The translations under genes were made by a program, and so were the position numbers. The notes beneath the pieces are model-generated. The model had not been told where the DNA came from. It did not search any database and worked only from the letters and a program-made list of their open reading frames with translations. Shown in pieces: positions 1 through 8,070 of a stretch of DNA of 29,152 nucleotides. The DNA is from an uncultured Porphyromonadaceae bacterium. GTDB lineage: Bacteria > Bacteroidota > Bacteroidia > Bacteroidales > Muribaculaceae. Each line of letters starts with the position of its first letter. Position 1 is the stretch's first letter. The stretch spans positions 1 through 29,152 of the forward strand of contig CAMWRO010000004.1 of NCBI GenBank assembly GCA_947176615.1. Reading direction: 5' to 3'.

Positions 1-40
1 TAAAGATTTTTCATGATGCGACGTGATTGAAAAATCTTTA
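1..40. repeat. Perfect 13-bp inverted repeat (hairpin)
   Basis: TAAAGATTTTTCA at 1-13 is exactly complementary to TGAAAAATCTTTA at 28-40, with a 14-nt loop. It is AT-rich and at the window edge. It could be a terminator for a gene to the left or part of a longer repeat. Confidence 0.6.
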
Positions 41-68
41 CAGATTTTATTTATTTGATGACATGTTT

Positions 69-228
69 CCGGGGGATGCGGTTTCGCAACCCCCGGCTAT
101 TCATAGAATAATCCTTACGGATTAAATATTACTCGGGGCAAAACTCAGTTTTGCAACAACGACACAGCGGGCCATGCACCCCGACGGGGTGCCCCCTTGC
201 TAATCCCCATGTACACCACATGGGGCCC
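69..228. repeat. Cluster of small hairpins in gene-free DNA
   Basis: The stretch 1-199 holds no gene I can support. It contains several consecutive inverted repeats: CCGGGGG 69-75 with CCCCCGG 90-96 (inner GCG/CGC); AATCC/GGATT around 111-124; GCAAAAC/GTTTTGC around 139-155; CACCCC/GGGGTG around 177-191; and CCCCATG/CATGGGG around 205-225. The last one runs into the 3' end of the response regulator gene. The density suggests an extragenic palindromic repeat or a composite terminator region. This is inference from pairing only. Confidence 0.55.
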
Positions 229-934
229 CACCCCGTTTTTCGGTGGGATGGATGACGAGGCGATAGCCGATGCCACGGAGGTTGATGAGGGTTATGTCAG
301 GGTCGTGGCGCAGATGACGGCGCAGTTTGTGGATAAATCCGTGGAGCGAATTACGGTTGTAGTAATCATCATGATTCCAGATGTGCTCCATCAGTTCCGA
401 GGAGGTAACAGTCTCACCGACATGGGCTGAAAGATAACCCAGAAGTCGGGCCTCAATATGGGTCAACGCGACCGTATTGTCATCAAAAGAGAGTGTGTTG
501 GCCACGCTGTCAAAGGAATATCGGCCAATCATGACACATTTTTCGACCGGAGATGCTGCTCGGCTGCGGCGGCGCAGGAGCGCACGCATCCTGACGATGA
601 GTTCCCGCATCTTGAAAGGTTTCTTGAGATAATCGTTGGCCCCGATGTCGAAACCCTCGACAATATCGTCGATTGACGAGCGGGCGGTCAGAAAAATCAG
701 CGGCACGTCGGCATCAATACTGCGGATGTGACGCGCCATTTCAAAACCGTCCATGCGCGGCATCATCACGTCGGCAATAACAAGATCGGCCCCGTTGCGG
801 CGGAACTGTTCAAGACCGTCGACACCGTTGCGGGCCGTGGCGATGTCGAAACCCTCGTCGGCAAGAGTTTCTGATATGATGGTGGCTAGAGTGTCCTCGT
901 CCTCGACAAGCAGAATCCTATCTTTCATCTTCAT
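200..934 (-). CDS. OmpR/PhoB-family DNA-binding response regulator
   Basis: This is the cytoplasmic output half of a two-component system with the kinase encoded just upstream. The receiver domain spans about residues 5-120. It has the acidic pair E11/D12, the phospho-acceptor D55 in LVIADVMMPRMDG, T83 in FLTAR, and K105 in DYLKKPF. A winged-helix Trans_reg_C domain fills about 130-230 and ends in LRGIGYRLV. The kinase stop codon overlaps its 5' end by 17 bp, so the two are co-transcribed and probably translationally coupled. Two in-frame ATGs (934 and 928) are possible; the longer is used. The last dozen residues, after IHPTEK, are encoded by hairpin-rich DNA and look like an add-on to the normal C-terminus. 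Regulatory targets are unknown; the divergent TonB receptor is the nearest candidate. Confidence 0.93.
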   Translation of the reverse strand: MKMKDRILLVEDEDTLATIISETLADEGFDIATARNGVDGLEQFRRNGADLVIADVMMPRMDGFEMARHIRSIDADVPLIFLTARSSIDDIVEGFDIGANDYLKKPFKMRELIVRMRALLRRRSRAASPVEKCVMIGRYSFDSVANTLSFDDNTVALTHIEARLLGYLSAHVGETVTSSELMEHIWNHDDYYNRNSLHGFIHKLRRHLRHDPDITLINLRGIGYRLVIHPTEKRGGAPCGVHGD

Positions 935-2270
935 TTTTATTCATCACAATAGTAAACACCGAGCCTTTTCCCGCTGTTGAGGCGGCGGTGATGCGCCATC
1001 CCATTTTCTCGACAATACCGCGCACATAGTAAAGACCGATACCGTAGCCGCGCACATCCTGACGGTTGCCCGACGGGACGCGGTAGAACTTGTTGAACAC
1101 CAATGGCAGCGATTTGGCGGGAATGCCTATGCCGTTGTCAGCGACCGATATTGTGTCAATGTCGGCTCTGACGGTAATGTCGACACTATCGCCCGAATAT
1201 TTTATCGCATTGTCAACGAGGTTGTTGATAATGTTCCCGAGATGAGACGGGTCAGCGGTGATTTCGAGCGTCTCGGGAACGATGTCGACATTTATCTCGA
1301 CAGGCTTTGACGCGCGCAGCCTCTGCGCCTCGGCAATCTCCTCGACAAACGGTTTCAGCGCGATTTTTTCACGGTCGAGCACGAGGCTTTTGCGCCGCTC
1401 CATGCTCATGGAAAGAATCTGCTCCACCAATTCCCCGAGGCGGGTTAGCTGTTCAAGAGCCATGCGCAGATACCTCTCGCGCTTGGCGGGGTCATTATGT
1501 TTTCCGCAGTTCAGCAGCGTGTCGTTGGCCGAATAGGCGATTGCGATGGGGGTTTTGAGCTCGTGGGTCATATTGTTGATGAAATCATCTTTCATCTCCT
1601 CCAGCGAGCGCATGGTGACAACTGTGCGGATAAGGTACCGGAAGGCAAAGGCAAGCGCCGCGATAATGAGTGCGATTGTGACAATGACCCCGACAGTGCG
1701 GCGGAGAATCGAGCCTAAAGGAGGCGTGATATACGCATTATAGATGACCGGCTCGCCCGGAAGGATGGTATAGCCGATGTGCCACATGCCGCGCGTGACA
1801 TCCGGCGCAACCGAATCGGGAGGCAGCACCGCGACACGCGAGGGATAAAGACCGACGCGGTTCAGCTCGACCATAAACAGGGAGTCGAGCACGACAAAGT
1901 CGGTGGGACCTCCGAAACCCGACGCAGCATTGTGCAGGCGATAGGCGATGGTAGTGTTTATCGCCTGAAAGAGATTTATCCTCCGCTCGACGAGCATTGA
2001 GTCGACCTTGGCGACAGATACACTCCCGTGGGGCGAGTCGTCGATTTTCAGATCGAGGTCAAATTGGAAATCTGACTTGGCGACATCTTTATCTTTTTTC
2101 AACCTCATTATGGTCTCCATCATGTCGGCCTGAACGAGGCATTCCCGCGCCGTGGCGATATACTGCTCGCGCACCGACTCATAAAGGGCATATAGAAAAT
2201 ATATGTTGGCGGCGAAAAGCACCGTGATGACGGCGAGCACCGCGACTGTGACCGTTCTGAAATTTTTCAT
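918..2270 (-). CDS. Membrane sensor histidine kinase
   Basis: This inner-membrane kinase is partner to the following response regulator. It is 450 residues from the ATG at 2270. TM1 lies at about 5-30, a periplasmic sensor region at about 31-188, and TM2 at about 189-214. A HisKA segment follows with the phospho-acceptor H236 in NNMTHELKTP. The HATPase domain carries the N box NNLVDNAIKYSG (349-360), G1 VADNGIGIP (376-384) and G2 RGYGIGLYY (407-415). The reading frame stays open 23 codons upstream, but that stretch overlaps a canonical promoter, so the ATG directly before MKNFRTV is preferred. The sensor domain has no family signature I recognise, so the signal is unknown. It reads divergently from a TonB-dependent receptor. 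Confidence 0.93.
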   Translation of the reverse strand: MKNFRTVTVAVLAVITVLFAANIYFLYALYESVREQYIATARECLVQADMMETIMRLKKDKDVAKSDFQFDLDLKIDDSPHGSVSVAKVDSMLVERRINLFQAINTTIAYRLHNAASGFGGPTDFVVLDSLFMVELNRVGLYPSRVAVLPPDSVAPDVTRGMWHIGYTILPGEPVIYNAYITPPLGSILRRTVGVIVTIALIIAALAFAFRYLIRTVVTMRSLEEMKDDFINNMTHELKTPIAIAYSANDTLLNCGKHNDPAKRERYLRMALEQLTRLGELVEQILSMSMERRKSLVLDREKIALKPFVEEIAEAQRLRASKPVEINVDIVPETLEITADPSHLGNIINNLVDNAIKYSGDSVDITVRADIDTISVADNGIGIPAKSLPLVFNKFYRVPSGNRQDVRGYGIGLYYVRGIVEKMGWRITAASTAGKGSVFTIVMNKNEDER

Positions 2271-2273
2271 ATC

Positions 2274-2304
2274 CAAAGGTAAGCATTGCCGTAGATACAA
2301 CCAA
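2274..2304 (-). promoter_or_regulatory. Bacteroidota-type promoter of the kinase-regulator operon
   Basis: On the minus strand the -7 box TACCTTTG lies at 2281-2274. The -33 TTG lies at 2304-2302, with exactly 20 nt between them. If the start site is about 4 nt past the -7 box it falls on or next to the ATG at 2270, so the mRNA would be leaderless or nearly so. Confidence 0.6.
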
Positions 2305-2367
2305 AAGCGACACTGCGAAAATAAGAAAAAATAAGACAAGGTAAGGGTACATTAAGACTGGGCCGCG

Positions 2368-2375
2368 TACATTTG
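2368..2375 (+). promoter_or_regulatory. Candidate -7 box for the TonB receptor gene
   Basis: TACATTTG matches TAnnTTTG and would give a leader of about 20 nt before the ATG at 2399. There is no clear TTG at the -33 position, so activation by a regulator (for example the divergent two-component system) is possible. Confidence 0.4.
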
Positions 2376-2398
2376 CAACAGAATTCAAACCCACCGCC

Positions 2399-4690
2399 AT
2401 GAAACAGTTAATATCCTTATTATTTATAACGACCCTGCTGAGCGCACACAGCGCCGTGCTGACGGGGCGAATCACCGACCCGGATGGAATGTCGGTCGAT
2501 TTCGCGTCGGTCAGGGTGCTGGCAGCCTCGGATTCCGTTTTGGTCAGCGGCGCGACAGCCGACGACAAAGGGGTTTACCGCATCGACAACCTCCCCGAGG
2601 GGAAATACTTGGTCAACGCGACATGCATCGGTTTCGCAAGTGATTCAGCCTCGGTGAGAATCGCGTCGGGCGACACCGTTGCAACTCTCGATTTCATCCT
2701 TTCGCCCGCGACCGACGCGCTGGGAGAGGTCGTGGTTAGGGGTGAACGGTTTGCCCGCACTCAGAACGGTCTTACCGTGCGGCCCGGCAAGGAGCAACTG
2801 CGCCATTCGTCGGGAGGCTACGAACTGATACGCAGCCTGATGATACCCGGAGTGAGCGTGAACGTCGGCAAGGGAGAGGTCAACGCGCTCGGCGGCAGCG
2901 TGTCGCTTTATATCGACGGTATGCCGGCCGACTACCGCGAGGTGCAGCAACTGCGCCCTGACGATGTCGATAGAATCCAGTACATCGACGCGCCGACCGG
3001 AAAATATGCCGGAGACAATGCCGCATTGAATTTCATCCTGAAAAAGCGCACATCGGGCGGATACGTCGCCATTGACGCGCTCCAGCGCGCCGGATACACC
3101 TCGGGCAACTACAATCTCGCGGCAAAAATATACAGCGGCAACACGCAGTACACACTCTTTGCCGGAACCGACTACCGCGAAGTCAACGGCAGCGAATCGA
3201 CACGCGACGAGGAAATCGGTTTCCCCTCAGGGAATATAGGCCGTGACTACACGACCGATGCGTCACGCAGCAAAAAGAACTCGCAATATACCCAGCTGAG
3301 AGTGCGCAACAAGAATGACCGCCGCACCCTCCGGGCCACATTCAACTTTGTGCGCGACGCCGCCCCCGAAGACTACAACGCGTCGTCGCTGCTCTACACC
3401 GGTCTGCCCGACGGGCCTGTGACCATCAGCGCCATCCGCAACTCGGCATCGCGCAATTTCAAGTACAGTCTCGGTCTGAGCGGGTCGTTCACGATGCCCC
3501 GCGGACAGTTCATGGAGGCATCGGCAAGTGCGTCGGCAAGCCGCAACCATTATCGTTACGGTTATACCGAAGGACTCGACAACGTAGCCTCGTCAACGAC
3601 CGAAAACTATTACAATTTCTCGGCCAACGTCACCTACGGATTCAATTTCAGCCGCGGCAACTCACTGGTGTTCAAAGTCCACGAGATTTACAATGTCAGT
3701 GCGGCTGATTATCGCGGCAGCCATCAGTCATGGCAACACCTGTGGTCGAGCGAGACTCTCTGTTTTGCCGAATACGCCCACCCGCTGTGGGGGAAAGCGT
3801 CAGTGCGCGTGTCGCCGGGCATGTCGGCCGAATTCTACCGTCTGCACGGTATGGAAACGGTCAGCTACACCGGTCCACGCCTTCAGGCCGTATTCGCCAT
3901 GCAGCCGTCGCGCACCCGGTTTTTCCAGACCGGCATAGCCTATGGCAACTCGTTTCCTCAATTAAGCATGATGTCGGGAGCGACACAACAAGTCGACATT
4001 ATCCAGCAGCGTCGCGGCAACCCCGACTTGAAAGTCACCAAAATCATGCACGCGATGGCTGTCTACGGCATCGGCATCGGTAAAGTGAATCTTCAGGCAT
4101 CAGGGTGGTTCCGATGGGCAGGACGGCTGCCGGTGTCGAGCTATTTCTTTGACAACGACATGCTTGTCGAGTCTTATTCTCCCAATGGCGAGTGGCGACA
4201 GATTGACGCGAGCGTCTCGGCCACATGGACTCCATCTGACAAATTCAACCTTCAGGTTTCGGGCGGATGGCTCTATAACGGATATTTCAATGATGCCGAC
4301 TTGGGTGCCGCATGCTGGAAAGGCTCGGGACAGGCGGCATGGTATGTCGGCGACTTCGCCATAAACGCCCGCGTGGAGACCCCACAGAAGGTTGCCGGTT
4401 ACAATCTGACGGTCACGCGCACCCCGTGGCTCTACGGCGCAAGCGTGTCATGGAACAGGGGCGCATTAAAGGTTGAGGCGGGCGCCGACAACCCGTTTTC
4501 GCGCCACCCGGTCTACAAATATGCCATGTCGACTCCCGTCTACCGGTTTGACAACACGGAATATTCCACTGCCGACCGCCGCTCGGTCTATATCAAGGTA
4601 GCATGGTCAGTAGATTTCGGCAAGAAAATCAAGCACGATACCCCGTCCATTGACCGCAACATCGACTCCGGCATTCTGAAACCACACTGA
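2399..4690 (+). CDS. TonB-dependent outer-membrane receptor (CarboxypepD_reg-like plus OMP beta-barrel)
   Basis: This is a 763-residue outer-membrane barrel expected to import a ligand using TonB energy. A signal peptide covers about residues 1-19. A CarboxypepD_reg-like beta-sandwich (about 20-105) begins VLTGRITDPDG and ends in IASGDTVATLDFILSP. The segment LGEVVVRGE precedes a plug domain (about 110-220) with SLYIDGMPADYREVQQL and APTGKYAG. The remainder is an aromatic-rich barrel of the Bacteroidota OMP_b-brl family rather than SusC: no SusD follows and the SusC plug signatures are absent. It reads divergently from the histidine kinase, a layout typical of a receptor controlled by that system. 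A strong hairpin terminator follows. The ligand cannot be told from sequence; metal, siderophore or peptide are all possible. Confidence 0.88.
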   Translation: MKQLISLLFITTLLSAHSAVLTGRITDPDGMSVDFASVRVLAASDSVLVSGATADDKGVYRIDNLPEGKYLVNATCIGFASDSASVRIASGDTVATLDFILSPATDALGEVVVRGERFARTQNGLTVRPGKEQLRHSSGGYELIRSLMIPGVSVNVGKGEVNALGGSVSLYIDGMPADYREVQQLRPDDVDRIQYIDAPTGKYAGDNAALNFILKKRTSGGYVAIDALQRAGYTSGNYNLAAKIYSGNTQYTLFAGTDYREVNGSESTRDEEIGFPSGNIGRDYTTDASRSKKNSQYTQLRVRNKNDRRTLRATFNFVRDAAPEDYNASSLLYTGLPDGPVTISAIRNSASRNFKYSLGLSGSFTMPRGQFMEASASASASRNHYRYGYTEGLDNVASSTTENYYNFSANVTYGFNFSRGNSLVFKVHEIYNVSAADYRGSHQSWQHLWSSETLCFAEYAHPLWGKASVRVSPGMSAEFYRLHGMETVSYTGPRLQAVFAMQPSRTRFFQTGIAYGNSFPQLSMMSGATQQVDIIQQRRGNPDLKVTKIMHAMAVYGIGIGKVNLQASGWFRWAGRLPVSSYFFDNDMLVESYSPNGEWRQIDASVSATWTPSDKFNLQVSGGWLYNGYFNDADLGAACWKGSGQAAWYVGDFAINARVETPQKVAGYNLTVTRTPWLYGASVSWNRGALKVEAGADNPFSRHPVYKYAMSTPVYRFDNTEYSTADRRSVYIKVAWSVDFGKKIKHDTPSIDRNIDSGILKPH

Positions 4691-4713
4691 CATTCCTCCC
4701 GACGAGGCATGTC

Positions 4714-4761
4714 AACGGTAAAGCGGCGTCAAGATACCGGGACCCCGCTTTACCGTTTTTT
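4714..4761 (+). terminator. Intrinsic terminator after the TonB receptor
   Basis: A 13-bp perfect stem (AACGGTAAAGCGG 4714-4726 with CCGCTTTACCGTT 4745-4757), an 18-nt loop and a run of T residues lie 23 bp past the receptor stop codon. Confidence 0.8.
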
Positions 4762-4810
4762 ATATCGGAGAGTAACTTCATTCAGATATTAATTTCAAAA
4801 TTTAAACATG

Positions 4811-4874
4811 AGGATGTCACTGACAAATGCTTTGTCGCACCCGCTTTGTTCACATTTGTTATTAAACACCCTCT
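4811..4874. repeat. Decayed copy of the palindromic repeat seen at 26500-26661
   Basis: The left arm GAGGATGTCACTGACAAATG (about 4811-4830) and right arm (4844-4874, containing CACATTTGTTATTAAACA and ending CCCTCT) pair imperfectly with each other. They match the two ends of the 162-bp element at 26500-26661; the middle is missing. The right end overlaps the stop codon of the ABC ATPase gene, so the hairpin may serve as its terminator. Confidence 0.55.
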
Positions 4875-5541
4875 AACTTTCGGCGATAATCGCGCCGTCA
4901 AAGAGGTCGACGATGCGGTGGGCGAAAGAGGCATCGTGGCGCGAGTGGGTGACCATGACGATTGTGGTTCCGGCGCGGTTCAGCTCGGTTAAAAGTTCCA
5001 TCACTTCAGCACCGTTGCGAGAGTCGAGGTTGCCGGTGGGCTCGTCGGCAAGGATTATGGCGGGGTCGGTTATGAGGGCGCGGGCAATGGCTACGCGCTG
5101 CTGCTGACCGCCCGACAGCTGGGCGGGGAGATGGCCCGCGCGGTGGGAGATGTTCAGGCGGCTTAGAATCTCGCTGACCCGACGGCGGCGTTCCGAGGAG
5201 GAGACATTCATGTAGGTCAGCGGCAATTCGACATTCTGAGCCACGGTAAGTTCGTCGATGAGGTTGAAACTCTGAAACACGAAACCGATTTTGCCTTTGC
5301 GCAGGGCGGTGCGGTCACGCTCTTTCATCGCGGCGACCTCGACCCCGTCGAGCAGGTAGGAGCCGGCCGTGGGATTGTCGAGAAGACCGAGAATGTTAAG
5401 CAACGTAGACTTGCCGCAACCCGAAGGCCCCATGACGGCGACAAATTCGCCACGCTTTACTTCAAAGTGTTTCACATCGAGAGCGATAGTCTCGACCTCG
5501 TCGGTACGGAATATTTTGGTGAGATTGTTAATGGTAACCAT
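4873..5541 (-). CDS. ABC transporter ATP-binding protein (MacB/LolD type)
   Basis: This 222-residue cytoplasmic ATPase energises the FtsX-like permease encoded upstream in the same operon. All motifs are present: Walker A GPSGCGKST, Q-loop FVFQSFNLI, signature LSGGQQQR, Walker B IILADEPTGNLDS and the switch histidine in VMVTHS. A TTG fifteen bases upstream is also in frame, but the ATG giving MVTINNLTKIF matches the family N-terminus and is used. The 45-bp gap to the permease carries a short 7-bp tandem repeat. The family exports lipoproteins, peptides or drugs by mechanotransmission. No HlyD or TolC partner is present here, so the substrate is open. Confidence 0.93.
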   Translation of the reverse strand: MVTINNLTKIFRTDEVETIALDVKHFEVKRGEFVAVMGPSGCGKSTLLNILGLLDNPTAGSYLLDGVEVAAMKERDRTALRKGKIGFVFQSFNLIDELTVAQNVELPLTYMNVSSSERRRRVSEILSRLNISHRAGHLPAQLSGGQQQRVAIARALITDPAIILADEPTGNLDSRNGAEVMELLTELNRAGTTIVMVTHSRHDASFAHRIVDLFDGAIIAES

Positions 5542-5543
5542 GT

Positions 5544-5571
5544 TGACAAATTTCAAATGACAAATGACAAA
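5544..5571. repeat. 7-bp tandem repeat between permease and ATPase genes
   Basis: Four consecutive 7-mers, three reading TGACAAA and the second degenerate (TTTCAAA), fill most of the 45-bp intergenic gap. On the coding strand this reads TTTGTCA repeats, directly upstream of the ATPase start codon. Confidence 0.7.
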
Positions 5572-5586
5572 TAAAAAATAACAGAT

Positions 5587-7905
5587 TCAGTCGGCTTTTA
5601 GACTGGTGACGGGGTTGGCGACGGCGGCGCGGTAGGTCAACAGGACTGTCAGAAGGAGTATTACGGCCAGTATAACCATTGCCGACAGCATGAACCAGCC
5701 GGGAATGTTGTCAAGGGTAACGGTAAACTGCTCCAGCCACGAGCGGCTGAAAAGCCACGCGGCCACAGTGCCGAGGATAACTGAGGGGACAGCCATTTTC
5801 ATTATATTGACACCCATGAGCGCGATGATGTCGGCGACTCCGGCCCCGTTGACCTTGCGGATGGCGATTTCGCGTGACCGGCGACGGATTTCGTCGCGCA
5901 GATACCCCATCATGCCTATAATGGCGATAAACGAGAGCACACACCCGGCTATTGCGGCAAATTTTTCAAAGAGCGCGATTGCCGCATAGGCGTCGGTGAT
6001 TGTAGCGGGCAGCGAGCGCACAAATATACTTTCACCCGGGAATGTCTCGGCTATAGCGGCATCGAGCCGCTGACGGTTTTGATCAAACGGTTCTTTGAGT
6101 TTCAGGTATATGAACGCGGGATAACGGGTGATGCGGGCCATAAAAGGCTGTTGCGGCAAGTAGTAGCTCGCCGTGCGGAAGTCGCGCAAAAGCCCCGTGA
6201 CAGTGCAAGGGCCGCTGCTTGTATAGGCTACTTTCCCCATTACGTTTTTCTCATCCCAGCCCATCTGCCTGCAAAATTCCTGATTGACGGCAATCTCGGT
6301 CTCGCTCCCGGCCTCGGGCATCCTGCCGTCGAGAAGGGTCATCTCCATGAATCCGAGATAGTTGTCGGCAAAATAGTCATATTTGGAGGAGAACAACGGT
6401 TTCCGGCTTCCATCATAGATAAAGTCACCGCTATAACCCATCGAAGGGTACCCGTGGGCCCACGTCAGATCTTCGACAAACGGCAACGCACGGTAATAAT
6501 CGACAAATTTCTCGCGTGTCTCCTCCGAGGCATAGTTGCTGATGACAACCACGCGGTCAGGATTGTAGCCGAGAGGGGCATCGGTCAGCACACTGTACTG
6601 CCGCCCGACGACTACCAAGAGTCCCCCGACAAGGGCAATCCCGGCAAATTCGATAAAAAGCAGCGTGTTTTTCCATCGGTTGCGATGCTCGGTGACACGG
6701 CGGAACACCTGTGACACCGGAATCGAGCTGAACATGCGCGCCGGAAGAATAGCCGCGATGACAAAGACAAGAACCACGACTGCCACGATTACCCACAGGC
6801 GGCTCAACGAGACTGCCGACATCATACTGCCCCACAGTGTTTCGTCGCCGGCCACCAGCATGTTCTCGGCCCAGTAGCGGACGAGGAAATATATCGCCGC
6901 CATGACCACGATTCCTCCAAGAAAAATAATGCCTGTCTCCCATAGAAACTGACTGAAAATCTCGCCCGAGCCTGCCCCGCTGCACTTGTGGACGCCTATC
7001 GCCTTGGCGCGGCGCGAAAGGGAGGCTACCGACAGTAACACATAGTTCAGTGCCGATATTATCAGAATCGCTCCGGCGAGAATCGACAGCACAATGTCAA
7101 TCTGCTTGATATTGTCATATCCACGATAAGTGTCACGCAGGGGTTCGGCCCATGCCTCGATGCTGAAATTTGCGGTATCGGGGACATTCTGCTTCACCAC
7201 TTCATGTATGCGGCGGTTGAGCTCGTCAATGTCGGTTCCGGACTTGACGCGGATATAGGTGGGCCAAGAGTCCCCTCCCATCCAGTTTGGTTCAAAACCT
7301 TCCATGTTCCACAGCGTCGTATAGGAGAAAATTGCGCCGTCAGGGATTGTAGACTCATCGCCCCACCCTTTGTAGACACCACGCACGGTGACTTCGTAGG
7401 AGTCATGGATTGACAGTTTCCGGCCGATAGGACTCTCGTCGCCAAACGCCTCGTCGGCCAACCGGTCACTGATATAGATACTCTCGGGATTGTCAAATTC
7501 ACTCAAATCCCCTTCCAGCATCTCGATGCCGAGGATGTCGAAGATTGACCGCTCAGCAGTCAGAATCGGTCGCGAGAGCTCGCGATGGTCGCGGAACAGC
7601 GACCCGATATTGCGAGTTGCACTCCCCGCCTCCACCATGTCAGGGAGTGCCTCGGCCACTCCCCCGCCAAGTTTTCCGACACACTGCTCCTGCCGGCCGA
7701 GCTTCTTGCCGTCAAGTTCATATTCCATCCACAGCTGCATGATGTTGTCATAATCCTTGAAACAGGTGTCGAAACTCTGATCATAGGCCACACGCACAAA
7801 AAGAAACGCGCTGACCGCCATCCCGAGTCCGATAGACAGCATTTTGACAAGCGAGTCGCCGCGGTTCCACCACAGCATTCTGAGAAGATAGTTCAATTGC
7901 TTCAT
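5587..7905 (-). CDS. FtsX/MacB-type ABC transporter permease
   Basis: This inner-membrane permease is about 772 residues from the ATG that gives MKQLNYLLRMLWWNRG. The architecture is a duplicated MacB form: TM1 near the N-terminus, a periplasmic MacB_PCD-like domain (about 45-260), an FtsX block of three TM helices (about 275-410), then a second half with TM5, another periplasmic domain (about 435-640) and a final FtsX block. The last block contains the family segment RDEIRRRSREIAIRKVNGA. It is the first gene of the operon; the ATPase follows 45 bp later. Such single-gene duplicated permeases are common in Bacteroidota, often next to two-component systems, but the exported substrate cannot be deduced. 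An in-frame upstream ATG at 7929 is less likely because it overlaps the candidate promoter. Confidence 0.9.
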   Translation of the reverse strand: MKQLNYLLRMLWWNRGDSLVKMLSIGLGMAVSAFLFVRVAYDQSFDTCFKDYDNIMQLWMEYELDGKKLGRQEQCVGKLGGGVAEALPDMVEAGSATRNIGSLFRDHRELSRPILTAERSIFDILGIEMLEGDLSEFDNPESIYISDRLADEAFGDESPIGRKLSIHDSYEVTVRGVYKGWGDESTIPDGAIFSYTTLWNMEGFEPNWMGGDSWPTYIRVKSGTDIDELNRRIHEVVKQNVPDTANFSIEAWAEPLRDTYRGYDNIKQIDIVLSILAGAILIISALNYVLLSVASLSRRAKAIGVHKCSGAGSGEIFSQFLWETGIIFLGGIVVMAAIYFLVRYWAENMLVAGDETLWGSMMSAVSLSRLWVIVAVVVLVFVIAAILPARMFSSIPVSQVFRRVTEHRNRWKNTLLFIEFAGIALVGGLLVVVGRQYSVLTDAPLGYNPDRVVVISNYASEETREKFVDYYRALPFVEDLTWAHGYPSMGYSGDFIYDGSRKPLFSSKYDYFADNYLGFMEMTLLDGRMPEAGSETEIAVNQEFCRQMGWDEKNVMGKVAYTSSGPCTVTGLLRDFRTASYYLPQQPFMARITRYPAFIYLKLKEPFDQNRQRLDAAIAETFPGESIFVRSLPATITDAYAAIALFEKFAAIAGCVLSFIAIIGMMGYLRDEIRRRSREIAIRKVNGAGVADIIALMGVNIMKMAVPSVILGTVAAWLFSRSWLEQFTVTLDNIPGWFMLSAMVILAVILLLTVLLTYRAAVANPVTSLKAD

Positions 7906-7926
7906 AACAGTCACGATTTTACTCCA

Positions 7927-7934
7927 CAAAGTTA
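7927..7934 (-). promoter_or_regulatory. Candidate -7 box for the ABC permease operon
   Basis: TAACTTTG on the minus strand fits TAnnTTTG and predicts a leader of about 18 nt before the ATG at 7905. A TTTG at about 7964-7961 is the nearest -33-like element, but at 26 nt it is farther than usual. The remaining gap to 8070 shows nothing else I can support. Confidence 0.4.
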
Positions 7935-8070
7935 TGGATTCTCATCCTCCTCAGCGGAAACAAAACGCACCATTATCGCAACTGACTGACTATCAAGAAT
8001 AAGCGTTGTCTATTTTTTAGACACAACAAATGATAAAGCTGTCGGGATTCCCGTGTTATAATTTTTTCAT

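Noticed and set aside
200..430. 77-codon plus-strand frame beginning at 197
   Set aside because: It is antisense to the response regulator C-terminus, without domain features.
6079..6714. 211-codon plus-strand frame
   Set aside because: It is antisense to the ABC permease, with no family features.
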